Assembly: GCA_023375675.1 (NCBI GenBank)
Contig: JALQBC010000001.1
Coordinates: 1,364,001-1,428,000 of the forward strand
DNA: 64,000 nucleotides
Origin: Cytospora piceicola
Lineage: Eukaryota > Ascomycota > Sordariomycetes > Diaporthales > Cytosporaceae
Direction of reading: 5' to 3'
Position 1 is the first letter of the stretch. Every line of letters begins with the position of its first letter. This document shows positions 35,801 to 48,499 of the stretch, one piece after another. Under the pieces are notes generated by a model. The model made no database searches and was not told the origin of the DNA. It saw only the letters and a list, made by a program, of their open reading frames with translations. Made by a program: the position numbers and the translations under genes.

Positions 35801-37079
35801 GCGTCCGGATGCACCTGTTCAATCTAGAACATTAAGCGCCTATCTAAATTTAGTATGACGGCCATATCCGCCTGGGGCGTATATAACCTTATCGGAAGCG
35901 TTTAATACCTTATTAGATTGTTAGTGAAAGACTATTTATTTAAGTGGAAGTAGACTAGGGGAAAAGTATTCCGGCCGTTTTACTTTAGTGTAAGGCAGAA
36001 GTATCTTAAGCCAGACAGATTAAAGCCTCTTACGGTCGGTATAGACTACGCCGATCAGGAAAAGGTCTTATTTAATATCTAACTGCTATTTAGCTATCGT
36101 ACCTGCTTCTGCTGTTTTTTTAGTTATTATTGCCTTTAAGGCTCTTACTTTTTATTAGTAGGATTAGCGGCGTCTAATTAGCCTGCCTAACGACGTTTAT
36201 TCCGTTATATTATAATAAAAAGGAGCGGCTTATAGTGTTTTTCTTTTTTCCCTTCTTTTTGTTTTAATTTCTAATACCTCTAGTTTCCATCTTCTCTTTA
36301 ATCACCTACCCTTGTTCTCTAGACTATTTTCCACAGCGAGTATAACAGATTAATTTTCTATAACAAAAGCGGGCCCGGGACAGGCCACTCGTTAAGATAC
36401 TCGAAGAAATATCGAGGTAATCGTCTCTTATCGCTTTCTTACGCGGTACGTTATAACAGAAACTTAAAAACGATAAACTTCGTCGAAGAAGAAATATAAA
36501 ACCGAGTAAATATATTTTATTCTGTTATTCCCTTCCCCGGTTTAATAACACTTTCGAAGCTACGTTTAATTAGTATAAACTAATACTATATATAAAGATA
36601 ACTTTATCGACGACGTTTTAATCTCTTAAATTAAGACTAACGTTTAAGTAGTAACAACGTCGATAAAGAGGATCCTTTCGACTTTAGCCCTGTTATTATT
36701 CCCGAGAGCTTTAAGCTAAGGCTAAAGATCCCGATTCCGTAGACCGTATAGATAACGAGTCCGATAGGGAGGACTAACTACGATAACCTTTATAAAGTTA
36801 TATCGTAAACCAGATTATATAAGAAGATAACCGAGGAAATACTATCGGCCGAGGTCCTTATAAATAAGGACGGCGCGCCTGCGCTATAAAGCCTAGCCGC
36901 TATAAAGCGTAGCCGCCCTTCGCTTTATATTACGTACGTCGACCTTTATTAAAACCCCTATGTCGCTTATAAGCTATATCGCCTATAAGCTATATCGCCT
37001 ATAAGCTATAAAGCGTAGCCGCCTTTCGCTTTTTACGTCGCGTACGTCGACCCTAAAGACTTTAAAGAGATTTTCTTAT

Positions 37080-37915
37080 AAATAGTTATTTAGGCTATAA
37101 AGACTAGGACTAAGACGACGGAAGGAATTTACGGCAGATTCGGCCGAATCGCTAACGAGTTCGGTTTTGTTTTTATTACAGACGCCGATAACGGCTACCC
37201 CGTCGAGGTTACTATAAGTAAGCGGAAGGCTAGGACCGACGAGGCTATAGACACCGACGTAGCTATAGATACCGATAACGGCTACCTTGTAGAGGCTACT
37301 ATAAGTAAGCGGAAGGCTAGGAACGACGAGGCTATGGACACCGACGTGGCTATAGACACCGATAACGGCCACCCTGTGGAGGCTACTATAAGTAAGCGGA
37401 AGGCTAGGACCGACGAGGCTATAGATAACGACGTAGCCACCCCGTTAAAGAGCCCGCCTACGAAGCTACTACAATAAGCAAGCGGAAGGCTAGGACCGAT
37501 GAGGCTATGGACACCGACGACGGCTATAGACACCGACGACGGCTACTCCGTTAAGGAGCCCGCCTACGAGGCTACTATAAGTAAGCGGAAGGCTAGGACC
37601 GACGAGGCTATAGACAACGACGTGGCCACCCCGTTAAGGAGCCCGCTTACGAAGCTACTATAATAAGCAAGCGGAAGGTTAGGACCGACGACGGCTATGG
37701 ACACCGACGACGGCTACCCTGTTAAGGAGCCCGCCTACGAGGTTATTATAATAAGTAAGCGGAAGGCTAAAACCGACGATAGTATAAACACCGACGAGGA
37801 CGGCGAAAAGACATGTAGGAAGGGAAAGGAGCTAAAGCCTTTCGTAAAGGATAACGACTCTATAAAGCCTTCTTTTAAAGGGGAGGACGATAAGCACGGT
37901 ATTTTTCCTTTTTAA
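37080..37915 (+). pseudogene. Gene with ~105-bp tandem repeats coding KRKAR units
   Basis: The plus frame consists of 6-7 copies of a ~30-35-residue unit of the type EATISKRKARTDEAIDTD with VAIDTDNGYPVE, alternating with TDDGYSVKEPAYEATISKRK. It ends in a unique tail (DEDGEKTCRKGKELKPFVKD, then GEDDKHGIFPF) with TAA at 37913-37915. Each unit has a basic patch like a nuclear import signal, so a repeat-rich nuclear protein is plausible. Two one-base shifts between repeats (near 37440 and 37625) break the frame. The last part, 37697-37915, is still open. Family unknown. Confidence 0.55.
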
Positions 37916-38257
37916 ATATATAATATCTACTATAATATATTATTTCTCTCGACGGTATAAAGTAATATCTTTAGCTTAGGTCCCGATAAAGGAATACCGG
38001 ACTTTTAGGGGCCTGGTCGATCTCGACCCTTATGTAGACTTAAGCCTAGTAGTAGTGATCGCGAGCTTAACGGCTTTAAAGACAGCCTCGCTGCTACTAA
38101 GAGCTTTTAGGCTACACGTAAGAGGCTTTAGGCAGTTAAGACCGGCAGCGATAATAACGATACGGCCGCTAATAAGGGCTTTTAAGCGACTCTGCGGCTA
38201 CTTTACTAGCATACTCTATAACTACCTAACTACCTACCTACTAGACTACCTACCTAC

Positions 38258-38375
38258 TAGACTGCCCATATACCAGACTGTCTATATACTAGACTGCCTA
38301 TATACCAGACTGCCTATATACCAGACTGCCTATATACTAGACTGCCTATATACTAGACTGCCTATATACTAGACT
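38258..38375 (+). repeat. 16-bp minisatellite ACTGCCTATATAC(C/T)AG
   Basis: Seven or so tandem copies of ACTGCCTATATACCAG or ACTGCCTATATACTAG are flanked by ACTACCTACCTACTAG variants. The C/T difference is at a CpA, consistent with RIP acting on some copies. The open frame spanning it is a product of the repeat. Confidence 0.9.
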
Positions 38376-38539
38376 ACCTACCTACCTAACTACCTACAGG
38401 TACGGTAGCGAGCGGAAGGCCGTGGGCTTTACCGAGAAGCCTCTTATTAAACGCTTTAGCCGCGTTATTAGACCGGTCTAATAGAGATTATAAGATAGAT
38501 ATCTTAAATAATAGCGTTAAGGTGTTGTTTTTTTAACGA

Positions 38540-39070
38540 GATACGAGGCGAGTAATAAGGAGAAGAAGGCCGTTTTTAAGGCGGTAGAGAAGAAGGCTGC
38601 TCTTAAGGCGGTAGAGAAGGAGGCCGCTTTTAAGACTACCGCGTTTGTAACGAAGTTATCTTATTAATATTCTCTGTCTAGGCCGATCTAATACTATCTA
38701 TACTATAATAAGTAGTACGGCCTATAGAGAAGCCGGCTTAGTATATAAGTGCTACGAGAGGACTACCTAAAGGCTTACTTTAACCTGTTATACTATATAA
38801 GGCGCCGTCGGAAGATCGCGTGGGCTAGTTAGGTTAAAGTTAAGCTAAGGCGATTATAAACGTTTAAAACAACGACGTATTTACTTTTATATAGGGTCTA
38901 CTAAGACTATATAAATCTTACTCTTTCTTATATCCCGATATCGAATATGCTTTTTAAAAAGGCCGGAATCGAGCCTGTTATAGGTAGCGACGGCGCTATA
39001 TCTGCTGTTACTGTCCTTATAAGTCCCTTCTTCTTTATCGTCTAAGCTGCTTTATTAGCTGCGATAGGGT
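38540..39070 (+). pseudogene. RIP-ruined frame with KAVEKKAAL repeats
   Basis: The plus frame contains KKAVFKAVEKKAALKAVEKE, then a Tyr/Leu-rich part with YLKAYFNLLYYIRRRRKIAW, and ends with NMLFKKAGIEPVIGSDGAIS. Stops are TAA/TAG. The KAVEKxA stretch would be helical. Family unknown. Confidence 0.4.
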
Positions 39071-39112
39071 CTAATTAAACGTGGTAAATAGTGTCGTCTA
39101 ATTATAAGTTAT

Positions 39113-39235
39113 AATAACCTTAAGGCCGACGACTTTAAGGCCGATAACCTTAAGGCCGATAACTTTAAGGCCGATAACCTTAAGGCCGATAACCTTAAGG
39201 CCGATAACCTTAAGGCCGATAATCTTAAGGTAATA
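39113..39235 (+). repeat. 15-bp minisatellite CCTTAAGGCCGATAA
   Basis: About eight tandem copies of CCTTAAGGCCGATAA, some with CTTTAAGG, end at AATCTTAAGG. No coding role is supported. Confidence 0.9.
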
Positions 39236-40089
39236 ACTTTAAGCTCGCTTCCATCCTCGGAATCGCGTAGGCTAAGAATGTGTAGTCTACCTTTTCGTCT
39301 TAAGATATCGTCTTTTATTTTACCTTAGTCTTAAGGCTAAACCCTTTCCGCTTTTTAATTATAGCTATAAGGCGATTAATAACGTAATAAAGAACTACTT
39401 CTTAATCCCGGTTAAGCTAAAGCTATTAAACGCTAAAGATAACGATAGGTTTACCTATATTGTCGTATTATTTTAGTTATATTAGTAATCTGCTACTGCT
39501 ATTAATCGAAGGGCTTAAGGGTATATTCGGACTAGCCGCCGGCTATTTCGCGGGAGGTGTAAAGACTATTAAGGTCGTTAAGTAGTAAGATTAATTAAGT
39601 CTTTAAAAACTATCTCTATTAATATAACTAGTTATCTTATATCTTATAGAAAGTTATAATATAGTTATATCTTAGTATGCCTGAGATATTACTATAGTTA
39701 ACCTATCGGAAACGTAAAATATACTATTAAGTCTTGTACTTTACTTTTAACTTTTATTTTATATTCCTGCTAGTTAAATACGCTATTAATATTTAAGATT
39801 AAACCTCGCTATTATAAAACTTTTTAACCTATATCTTAATAGTTTATTTATATTTACGTATATTTTAGCTATTTTTTTAGTCGGGGATTAAACACGTGCT
39901 TAAAGACAAACTTAATATATAAGGTTAGAAGCTTAGTTATTATTATAGTTATCTAACTATTTATTTATTCTGTTACCTGTATTTTTTCCGATAACTACCT
40001 TTTAAAATATTCTTCCGGCAGAGCTATATCGAACCTTTTACTAAGACCTGTATTAACTATTAGAGTACTACCGACTTAGTAACGTATTA

Positions 40090-41278
40090 TAAGAGCCGTT
40101 TACTTCCGGAGCCCGATACCGACCTATAGAAATAGACTAAAAAAGAGCTGTTATTATATGCCGCTATATATAATATAGGTATACTGTAAGAGCTTTTTTA
40201 GACTATATACGAAGAGGTAGGAAAGGCGTCGGACTTAAACCTTAACCTTATATGTACGCTTATAAGGGACTAGTATAGACTATAGGTTAAGGAAAAGGCT
40301 ATAAAGGCATAGATTCTCGAAGGTATTATTCGTAAGATTATTAAACGATTATAGCCGGCAGCTATACCTACGGGTTTACTTACAGGTTTACTTACGGCGA
40401 TATTAGCTTAGCTTATTAAAAAAGACCTCGCCTGCTTTATTTTCTACTTTTAATAGTAAAGACTTAGTAATATTTTCGACGTTACTAACCCTTATCTTAA
40501 TACCGAAGCTACTTTACCTGCCTACTATATTATATTCGATATACTTTCGACTTCGAAAACCTTCGACCTCTTTATAAACCCTTTACCGGCCGGCGTTTTT
40601 AATAGCCTATCGACTTTTCTTTAAAGCCGGCGGATACGTTAGGTTTATACAGATATAAATATATTTTAACGTATATCTAACGTAGTAGACGTGCTTTTTG
40701 TTAACTTTACCTCGGATATTACCTGTAGCCGTTTTATTTTTAATATACCGGAGAAGATAGCCGTATATAGCTTTACGTAGCCTCCGAAGCTTTATAGGCG
40801 TAAGAAGGACTAAAGCCTAATATCCTTTATTTAAAAGAACCTGTTATAGGCCTATAACCTGCTAGTAGACTTTATAGAGGTTATCGATACTAAGTACTCG
40901 GACGTTACTACTATCCTAATAGGCGACGGGGGCGGCTAGAATACCGAGAAGGCTATATAAGTCCTCTTTTAAGGTATAAACGATGTTAACGAGTAAGCCT
41001 TTATAATAAAGATATATACCGCGGGTACTCGGTAGACCGCTTTAGACTAGCTCGAAGTCCTCTTTAAGATTATTAAGGATGCGGACCGGGTAAGTAAGAC
41101 GATAGATAAGGTGGTTAATAAAATAAAGCGTTTTAGCGTAACGATCCTTAGTAATAACGGCGAGGCTTCCGATAGCGCTAAGTATAATAGCAGGCGTAAG
41201 GGCGGGCGTAAAGGCAGGCGGGATAGCGGGCGGGATAGTAGCGGCCGGGCTTACTTTAAGGATACGATAGAAACGTAA
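40090..41278 (+). pseudogene. RIP-ruined frame ending in a Gly/Arg/Ser-rich tail
   Basis: The plus frame, read through TAA/TAG, contains ILSTSKTFDLFINPLPAGVF, VVDVLFVNFTSDITCSRFIF, NIPEKIAVYSFT and LLVDFIEVIDTKYSDVTTIL. It then has an acidic/basic C-terminal region SAKYNSRRKGGRKGRRDSGR and DSSGRAYFKDTIET, with TAA at 41276-41278. About 390 codons are traceable. The basic RRKGGRKGRR tail suggests nucleic-acid binding. Family unknown. Confidence 0.5.
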
Positions 41279-42289
41279 TTTATCGCTCCGGGAATAGCTG
41301 CGAATAAGCTATAGAGACGGTTAGAACTAGTTACAGATACTCTATATGAACTTATTACTATAATAGTCTTATCGAAGTTGTAACGTTACCTTTAGTCGGC
41401 TCTATACATGTAGTGCTATAATGTAGTACAGGGTGCTTAGTAGCCTTATATGTGTAGTACCGATAATGTAACCTTAACCTTTACTATAGTTAGCAACCTC
41501 TAGCACGGTTTGTCTTTAGCCGTAGTAATACTAACGGTATAAGTAAATCTAGGTCGACTCTTAAAGTAAGAGGCCATATACTCGCCTGGTTTATATACTA
41601 GCAGCTAGATGTCGGCCGCCTCTATTTAGCTAGTCTCTCCTTCCTCTTCCTTATTAAGGGCGCTGTAGGTTAGTAAATTACGAACCTTGTATATAATTAA
41701 TATTGTAACTCTTTTTGCTTAAGAAACGTTTATATAGTATTATATATTGTTAATATAAGGGGTGTAGTATAGTAGCCGCCGTTTTAATTAGTTAGTATAG
41801 GAGGGAAAACAGGCGTTAGAACGAATAGTGTATATAGGTATCGATATTATATATATATTTTATTTAAGGAATCGATTTCGATAGAGATTATCGAGGTAGG
41901 TAGAGATAGGAAACTTATAGCGGTAATCCTTTCTAAACTCGGTATATATACGAACTATAGATACGTGTTTATCTTAATATATACTCCCGATATTATTTAT
42001 AATCCTAACGGGTAAGGTATAAGGTAAATAGCCGTTTTATCTGTTTATAAAAATATAGTTATCTTTCGGATTAATATCTTAGTCCTTTCTCTTTTATAAT
42101 CTTAACTTAGTTTACTTATTATTTATTATTAACGAACTATATTTACCGTTTAGTATAATCTTAGGTAGTCTAAGCTTTAAAAACCTGTTATTTTTTTAAG
42201 TTTTAAACAGGCTTCGAACTCGTTAGTAACTACTTATAGACCTTCGGCTTTTATCGGGCTTAAAGCTAAAGCTATCTTTTATACTTTCT

Positions 42290-43220
42290 GTTTTTCGACT
42301 TATAACACCGGAAGCTATAGCTAATAACTTAGCTATATACGGTAGCGATAGCTATATCGAGACTACCGAGAGAAATATATCGTTTAGCGCGGCGAATAAC
42401 CGGGGTACGTTACTAACGCTTCCGATAGATATATTAAATTACGAACGGCTTAAGCTAAAGACTAAGATCGAAGCCGATTTCGTCGGTAGTCTACTTAATA
42501 AGTTCCGGAACGTTTTCGGTAAGGATATCGGCGAGAATACTATCGGCGACGTATAGCTATAGGTAGAACAGGCTAAGTTTATTTATAGTAGTATCCTTAA
42601 TAAAAAGTTAAGGTATATTTCCGATACGACCGATATAATAGCCGAAAGTATCGTTATAATATCTTAAAAGATAGCTACGATATCCGAAAATATCGTAATA
42701 ATAATAAAAAGGCTTATTAGTATAAAGGCTATAATCGATAGTATAAATAAAGTCTTTTATACGAACTACGATAGTCTGTTAAAGATACTTAATAAGCTAG
42801 AGATACTTTTTATATTATAGATACTTCCCGGCTATCCTTTCGATCTTACGACCTTTTAGCCTAACACTTTTATTAATAATAGTTACGGCTAGGACTAAGT
42901 ATTACTTACGGCTAATAACAGTCCTGTTGAATTATTATCCGTTAATAAGGACGGCGATTAAGATATACCGCCTATAGCCGATAGCGGTTCTGTTTAGTAA
43001 GCGTTACTATTCTGTTTAGTAGATAAGAATGCTAATAATAAATAGATAAAAGGTAGTATAAAGAACGAGGGTAGTATAAAGAACAGGGGAGATTATAAAT
43101 ATAATAGTAGATATTAAGCGTTAGCTATAAAGCAGAAGGGGCGATTTAAAGGCTAGATAGTTCCTGTTCTTTATAACGTTTATTAGAACTTTTACTATAA
43201 TAGCTAGTAGTAATAGCGAT
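42290..43220 (+). pseudogene. RIP-ruined coiled-coil-like frame
   Basis: This is the cleanest short frame in the element: from about 42310 some 170 codons are interrupted by only a handful of TAA/TAG. It reads GSDSYIETTERNISFSAANN, then LTLPIDILNYERLKLKTKIE, ADFVGSLLNKFRNVFGKDIG and ISDTTDIIAESIVII, with later heptad-like Ile/Lys repeats. It continues as a Ser/Asn/Lys-rich tail to ~43220. Likely a helical oligomerising protein. No family is recognised. Confidence 0.5.
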
Positions 43221-43869
43221 ATTAATAGCAATAAGATTAATTTCTCGTATATATAACCTGTCGGTAAACCGGTCGTTTAAATTTAGTAATACGCTTACCC
43301 GATTTAAATACAGACGGGTAAAGGGGCGAAAGGAGGTTATTACCTGTTAGTTTCTTATAGTATAATATTCGTTAAGTAAGCTGCTTATCTTTTATTAACT
43401 TATAGTAAATTTTAAGGTCTTCGAGTAAATCGGTAGGTTTTATACTATAGCCTCTACTGTTAATAGTAATTCTTATACCCTATACCTTTAAATCCTCTTA
43501 TACTCGGTAAGGGCTATACTAGGCAGGAGAAGGTTTATTTCGCGCGGTGTTATTATTTAAAGCTTATTTCGTATAGTGTTATTATTTAAAGCCTCTTACG
43601 CTCGGTAAGGGCTATACCGGGTAGGATAGGTACTGTAGGCCTTATCTGTTATCGCGTATAGTATAGGCCTTACTTGTTACGCTATACGTTTATTTAGATC
43701 GTTACCTTTACGTTACCTTTAAATATAGTTATAATACTAAGTCTTAAGTATACATTAACGTTAAAACCGCCCTCCTTTCGTAAGAATATAAGTTATCTGT
43801 TATTAATCCTTTTAGCCTTTATAAACCTCCTACTAACAGTTAGTTTACTAATAGCGAGAAGATTTACGT

Positions 43870-44471
43870 TAAAAAACATCTTTAAATATAAGCAGATCCG
43901 ACTAGCTTAAATGTTAACGACAGCTAATAAGGCTTAAAATCTTTACAACTACTTATATAACTACTTAAACGATACTTCTAATATTTTCGTTAAATTTATC
44001 CGGATTATCTAAAACGGCTACTTAGAGTTTTCCGGCTTTATAAAGTATAATATTACGTCTAATCTCGATAATAGGGCGCGGCGCCTCGATGATTTCGAGT
44101 ATAATATCGCGGAGAGGGAGCGCTATATCTCTAAAAGGGAGCTTTAAATTTCCGAAAAGAAGTATTAAGTCGAGGCTAAAGATAAGCAGCTTAATAAGAG
44201 GTCTTTTATCCTCGAGCGGTACGAGTAATATATTAAGGCTTATAGTATATAAACGAGAGAACGGGAGAGCTACTTAGTAGAGGTTGTCGGTTCGATTTTA
44301 AAGGCTTTAGTAAAAGCCGAGTTATAGAGCGCTTAAGCAAAGCGGGATATAAAGGTTGTTAATAAGGCTTTCTTAAAGGTAAAGGCTAGGTTATAAAAGG
44401 TCCGGAAAGCTATAAGGAACGTAGTTAGTGTTTTAGGATATGCTAGTTCGGGGTTAGGTAACGATGACTAA
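43870..44471 (+). pseudogene. RIP-ruined charged helical frame
   Basis: The plus frame contains LEFSGFIKYNITSNLDNRAR, RLDDFEYNIAERERYISKRE, VEAKDKQLNKRSFILERYE and ends KVRKAIRNVVSVLGYASSGL with TAA at 44469-44471. It is rich in Glu/Lys/Arg and would be mostly coiled coil. It may be the 3' part of the same gene as the frame at 42290-43220. Confidence 0.45.
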
Positions 44472-45056
44472 ATGAGGAAGTCTTTAATAATTCGAGGCTG
44501 TCTTTGAGACGGTTAGATTGAACTAGCCTCTGTATATTAATAGGCTATTATAGGGCACGTACTTTAAATACTTATCTTTATAATATTGAAAACTTGTAGG
44601 CCGATAATCAGAGTCTTATTATCCTATTATAACTAAACCGGTAACTTCTAGTCTCCTTTGAATCTAATTAGTCGGCCTACTTAGTATATTGTAGAGAAAC
44701 CCGTTACGTTACTATAAAGCAATTCCCTAAACTCTCTGTTAACCTCGGACATAACTAAAACGACAACCCTTACGCGACCTCTTCTCTTCGACTACGATAC
44801 CCTTTCTACCGACCGCGATACCCTCCGACAGCTAGCCGCGATACCTTTTCCCTGCTAACCGCGACTCCTTCTATTCCTTTAGTTAAGATACCCTCCTGCA
44901 ACGACCGTCTGTAATAACCTTCCGCGATAACCTTCCGCGATAACCTTCCGCGATAGCCTGCCGCGTTAACCTGCTACGTTAACCTCTACTGTAATTATTA
45001 TATCTAAGACAGCTTAGTAAAAGGTAGAATATTGCTTTATACCTAACCTAGCGCTT

Positions 45057-45225
45057 AAGGATAGCGGTATATATAAGACGGTCTACTAGCTGTATGCTAA
45101 ATAGTCGCTTTTAGCCTAACTGTGCCTGTTCTTTAGGCGTTAGCTTTAATCTTTTAAAACTAGGTTAAATCGATTTTATCGAAACAGCCTAAGAAATCTC
45201 GTTTTTAACTTAGTATAGCCTTAAG
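45057..45225. repeat. RIP-mutated copy of the repeat at 34925-35110
   Basis: It matches 34925-35110 word by word (GGATAGCGGTATATATAAGACGGTCTACTAGCTGTATGCTAAATAGTCGC in outline) with CpA changed to TpA. The pair gives a direct before/after view of RIP at one sequence. Confidence 0.75.
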
Positions 45226-46079
45226 GAATAAGCCGTGTTTTTTCTGTCTTTTTTCCCTTTTAATTTTTTTTTTAGTCCGACCGGGTCGGAATACTACCGG
45301 AAACTATTATATATATACTATTATAGCTTTATCTTCGGGTTAAGTAAATATTTTATTACCGGTATTTATTTTCTCTAAGTAAAATAGTTAACGTTTTCCT
45401 TTCTATTTTTTTTAATACGCCGAATATAAGCTAAAAACCTTTATAGAGACTTACTTCTTACGCTTTACCTACCTCGACTCTTTTATTTTTTAGATAATCT
45501 TTTAAATAGTATATTTTATAAGGGGCTTCTTATTATTATACGGAAGATTACTATATAAAACCCGGTACTTCTACTGCGTTTACGTTACTATATCCGGGTA
45601 CCTTTATTTAAAGTTGCCTTTTAAAATAAGCAGGACTTTTTCGTATATCGCTATACCGGAGGAGACGCTTTTGTTATTTAGTAAAAGCTACGAAACTAGC
45701 TTAGCTTTCTTTTTACTTTTCTTTCTGTCGACTAGATATAGAATATCTTTATTATCGAGCTCTTTTTAAAGCTAGGTCGGCGTTTAAGAAAAGACACCTT
45801 TCCTCGGCTTTATTTTCGCTGTCGGCTACGCCGGCTTAATATCGGTCTTTTAGTATATAGGAAGCGTACGTCTCTTTACGTAAGGGAGATCCGCTAAGGT
45901 ATCGATTAATAAGTTTTAGTCCGGGTAGGCAGGTATGTTTATACTTTATAGCTAGTTATTTAATTCTTATCGCGGCTAGTTATTTAACCTCTGTCGCGGC
46001 TATATAGTATCTCTTACCTAAGAACGTGTTTGTTTAGGCGTAATAGCTATAAGGATATTACTTTGTCCTTATTATTAGT

Positions 46080-47055
46080 TATCGCTTAGGTTAAAGATAA
46101 CGTACGTGCTTTTCGAAAAGCCTTTACTATAGGCGAGCTTTTACGCTGGCAGGATAATTGTAAGGATATCGTTTTATAGCTAGTTTTCGACCGAAGCGAC
46201 GATACTATACTTAGCTACCTTCGGGTAGTTCTCGTGTTATAAAAGCTTACACTTCGGCGGGATAGCTATCGAGGCGTTTACTAATAGCCGATTAAGACTA
46301 ATGTACGAGGAAACTGTCTATATTAGTCTATAAGCTTAAATAGGTTTACCTATACCTTTCGGGAGATCCGAATACTTTAGCCTTATATCTTATACGATTA
46401 GCCTAACGAGTTTTTCTTAAAATATCTCGCTTAAAGCCGACTATATATTTTTACGTTCGATATACGTACGTATACTTTAGTAGTTTATTATAACTATATC
46501 GAGGATATCGGGTAGTAGTGTTTAGTACGTATCTATATTAGATTATAAGTCTTTATTAGCTAAAGCGTCGGCGATTAATAAATAGGTAACGAGTAGTTTA
46601 CGTTATTACGACTTTTAGTCTTTTCTGTTTAATAAAATACGTTAGTCGATAACCTGCTAGCGTAGCTCTAGGACTGTTATTTCGAATAGTGTCTTTAACT
46701 TACTAGGTATAGGCTATACTTATTATATTATATCCGGTCGGTTTTATTTTTAAAGCTAAGACTAGTAATATATAAGTACTAGTTTTAGATAAAGTAATAG
46801 AGAGTAGGTATAAACCTTAATATAACTCGAGACGATACCTCTTTTCGTTTAGTACTTTAACTCGAGAGTCCGGTTTTTAATCTTTTTAATTAATAGGTTT
46901 ATAAGAGGTAACAGTTTCTCTCCGAATAAGTCGTTTTATAGTAACTCGAACTCTTATAACGTAAGGAGGACTATTAGATAGCTAAAGTCGGATTTTTCTA
47001 TAATTCTTCGTTAGTTAGTAAGGTAGCGGAGGTAGTTTTCGGTCTACTAGTTTAT
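46080..47055 (-). pseudogene. RIP-ruined Leu/Ile-rich frame
   Basis: The minus frame (~320 codons), interrupted only by TAA/TAG, contains FGEKLLPLINLLIKKIKNRT, RGIVSSYIKVYTYSLLLYLK, PSKLKTLFEITVLELR, VTYLLIADALANKD, DLPKGIGKPI and ISLNRLLVNASIAIPPKCKL. It is helical, with many likely Gln at stop positions. Family unknown. It points away from the long frame at 48500-51603, leaving a shared upstream region at about 47060-48480. Confidence 0.5.
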
Positions 47056-47679
47056 ATACTTAGGTATTTCTTATACGAAGATAAACTTTATTAGTATCGG
47101 CTTTTCCCGGTTTTTCGAGGCTATAATATTTTCGAGAGTTAATAAGTAGTTTAAGTATAGTTAGGTATATACTAGTATAAGACTTATAATTTTATTTTCT
47201 AAACAGCTAAATTCAGACCTTAATATAGAAGTTTTTTAAATAACTAGACAGGTTTACTAGGTATTTTTATTAGGCACCTTTATTTTCTGTTTTTTAAAGG
47301 TAGATTAAAAGAGGTATATTTAAGCTAGTAATATTAAGAGGTTAGTGCTGCTTTTTAAACGCTATCTTAAATACTTAGTTTTATCGGTATTTACTACTAG
47401 GTAAAAACAATAATAGGTATAAAAAGAGAAATCTTTTTAAGACCTTAAATATTCAGGCTTTTATTAGATACTTAACCTAATACGATATAAACCTACCGAT
47501 CGATATAACCTTTAGGTATATTTTAACCTTAAAAGTAAATATTAAAAGAAGTCGAACGTTATATATAAGAAGTTAGCTTTAAAGATTAAATCCGAACCTC
47601 TGCGTTTTATTATTAAATAAATACTATACTAAAGTTTTAATATAGTCTTATTATTAAGCTGTTTACTTACCGTTGCTTA

Positions 47680-47885
47680 TTTAATAAAGATACTGTTATT
47701 TAAATGTTTTGATTATACTGCTCTCTGTTAAAGCGATAAGCTAGTCGATAAAGATATCGTTATTTAAGTACCTTGTATACCTTATACTGCTCTTTATTAA
47801 GACGATAAGCTAGTTGCCTGTCGCCTGTTTAATAAAGATGCCGTTATTTAAGTATCTCGTATACCTTATACTACTTTCTGTTACT
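47680..47885 (+). repeat. Three copies of a 60-90-bp unit
   Basis: ATAAAGAT..(T/C)GTTATTTAA(A/G)T recurs at about 47686, 47751 and 47835. The last two copies are followed by ACC/CTCGTATACCTTATACTRCT. They sit in the region between two divergent ruined frames, where promoters would have been. Confidence 0.6.
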
Positions 47886-48499
47886 AATATTTAGCTTTTT
47901 ATCGGGTAATTATTACGTAGCAGGCTAATACTGTTTCTTAAAGCTGCTGTAGTTGCTTAACCGATTTAACGGATATCTAAATCTGACTTATACGAACTAG
48001 GTAGGTATAATGATATTTAAACTGTTAAGACTATAAGCAGACTTACTTTAAGTTTTATTTTAGTTTTACCTGCTTTTTACTTTTAATATTATACTTTATA
48101 TTTTATGTAAGCTTAGCCTGCTTAACACTTGTATTACCTACTATTATAGACAGATCTATTAAACTAGCTTTTAATACTAGGAAGTTATCTTTTAAGCCGA
48201 CGCTTACGTAGATGTAAATTACTGATTTAGCCTTTAGCTTTATAGTAAGTCGAAACTCTTTATATCTACTTCTTTACTCGATATTAATTCTTTCTGTTTC
48301 GTAGCTAACCTCTCGAAAAGACTACTTAATAGCCGACTAACCTCTTATAATGCCTAGCTAGTTATCGACTAAGCTATCGACAGTAAGTTAGAAACTATTT
48401 TATTCTTTATCTCGACGGATTAATACTAATAATCCTAGCTAAAGCTAACCCCTTAAGGAGAGAATTAACTAGCCGACTAACTAGCCGATTAGTCTTATA

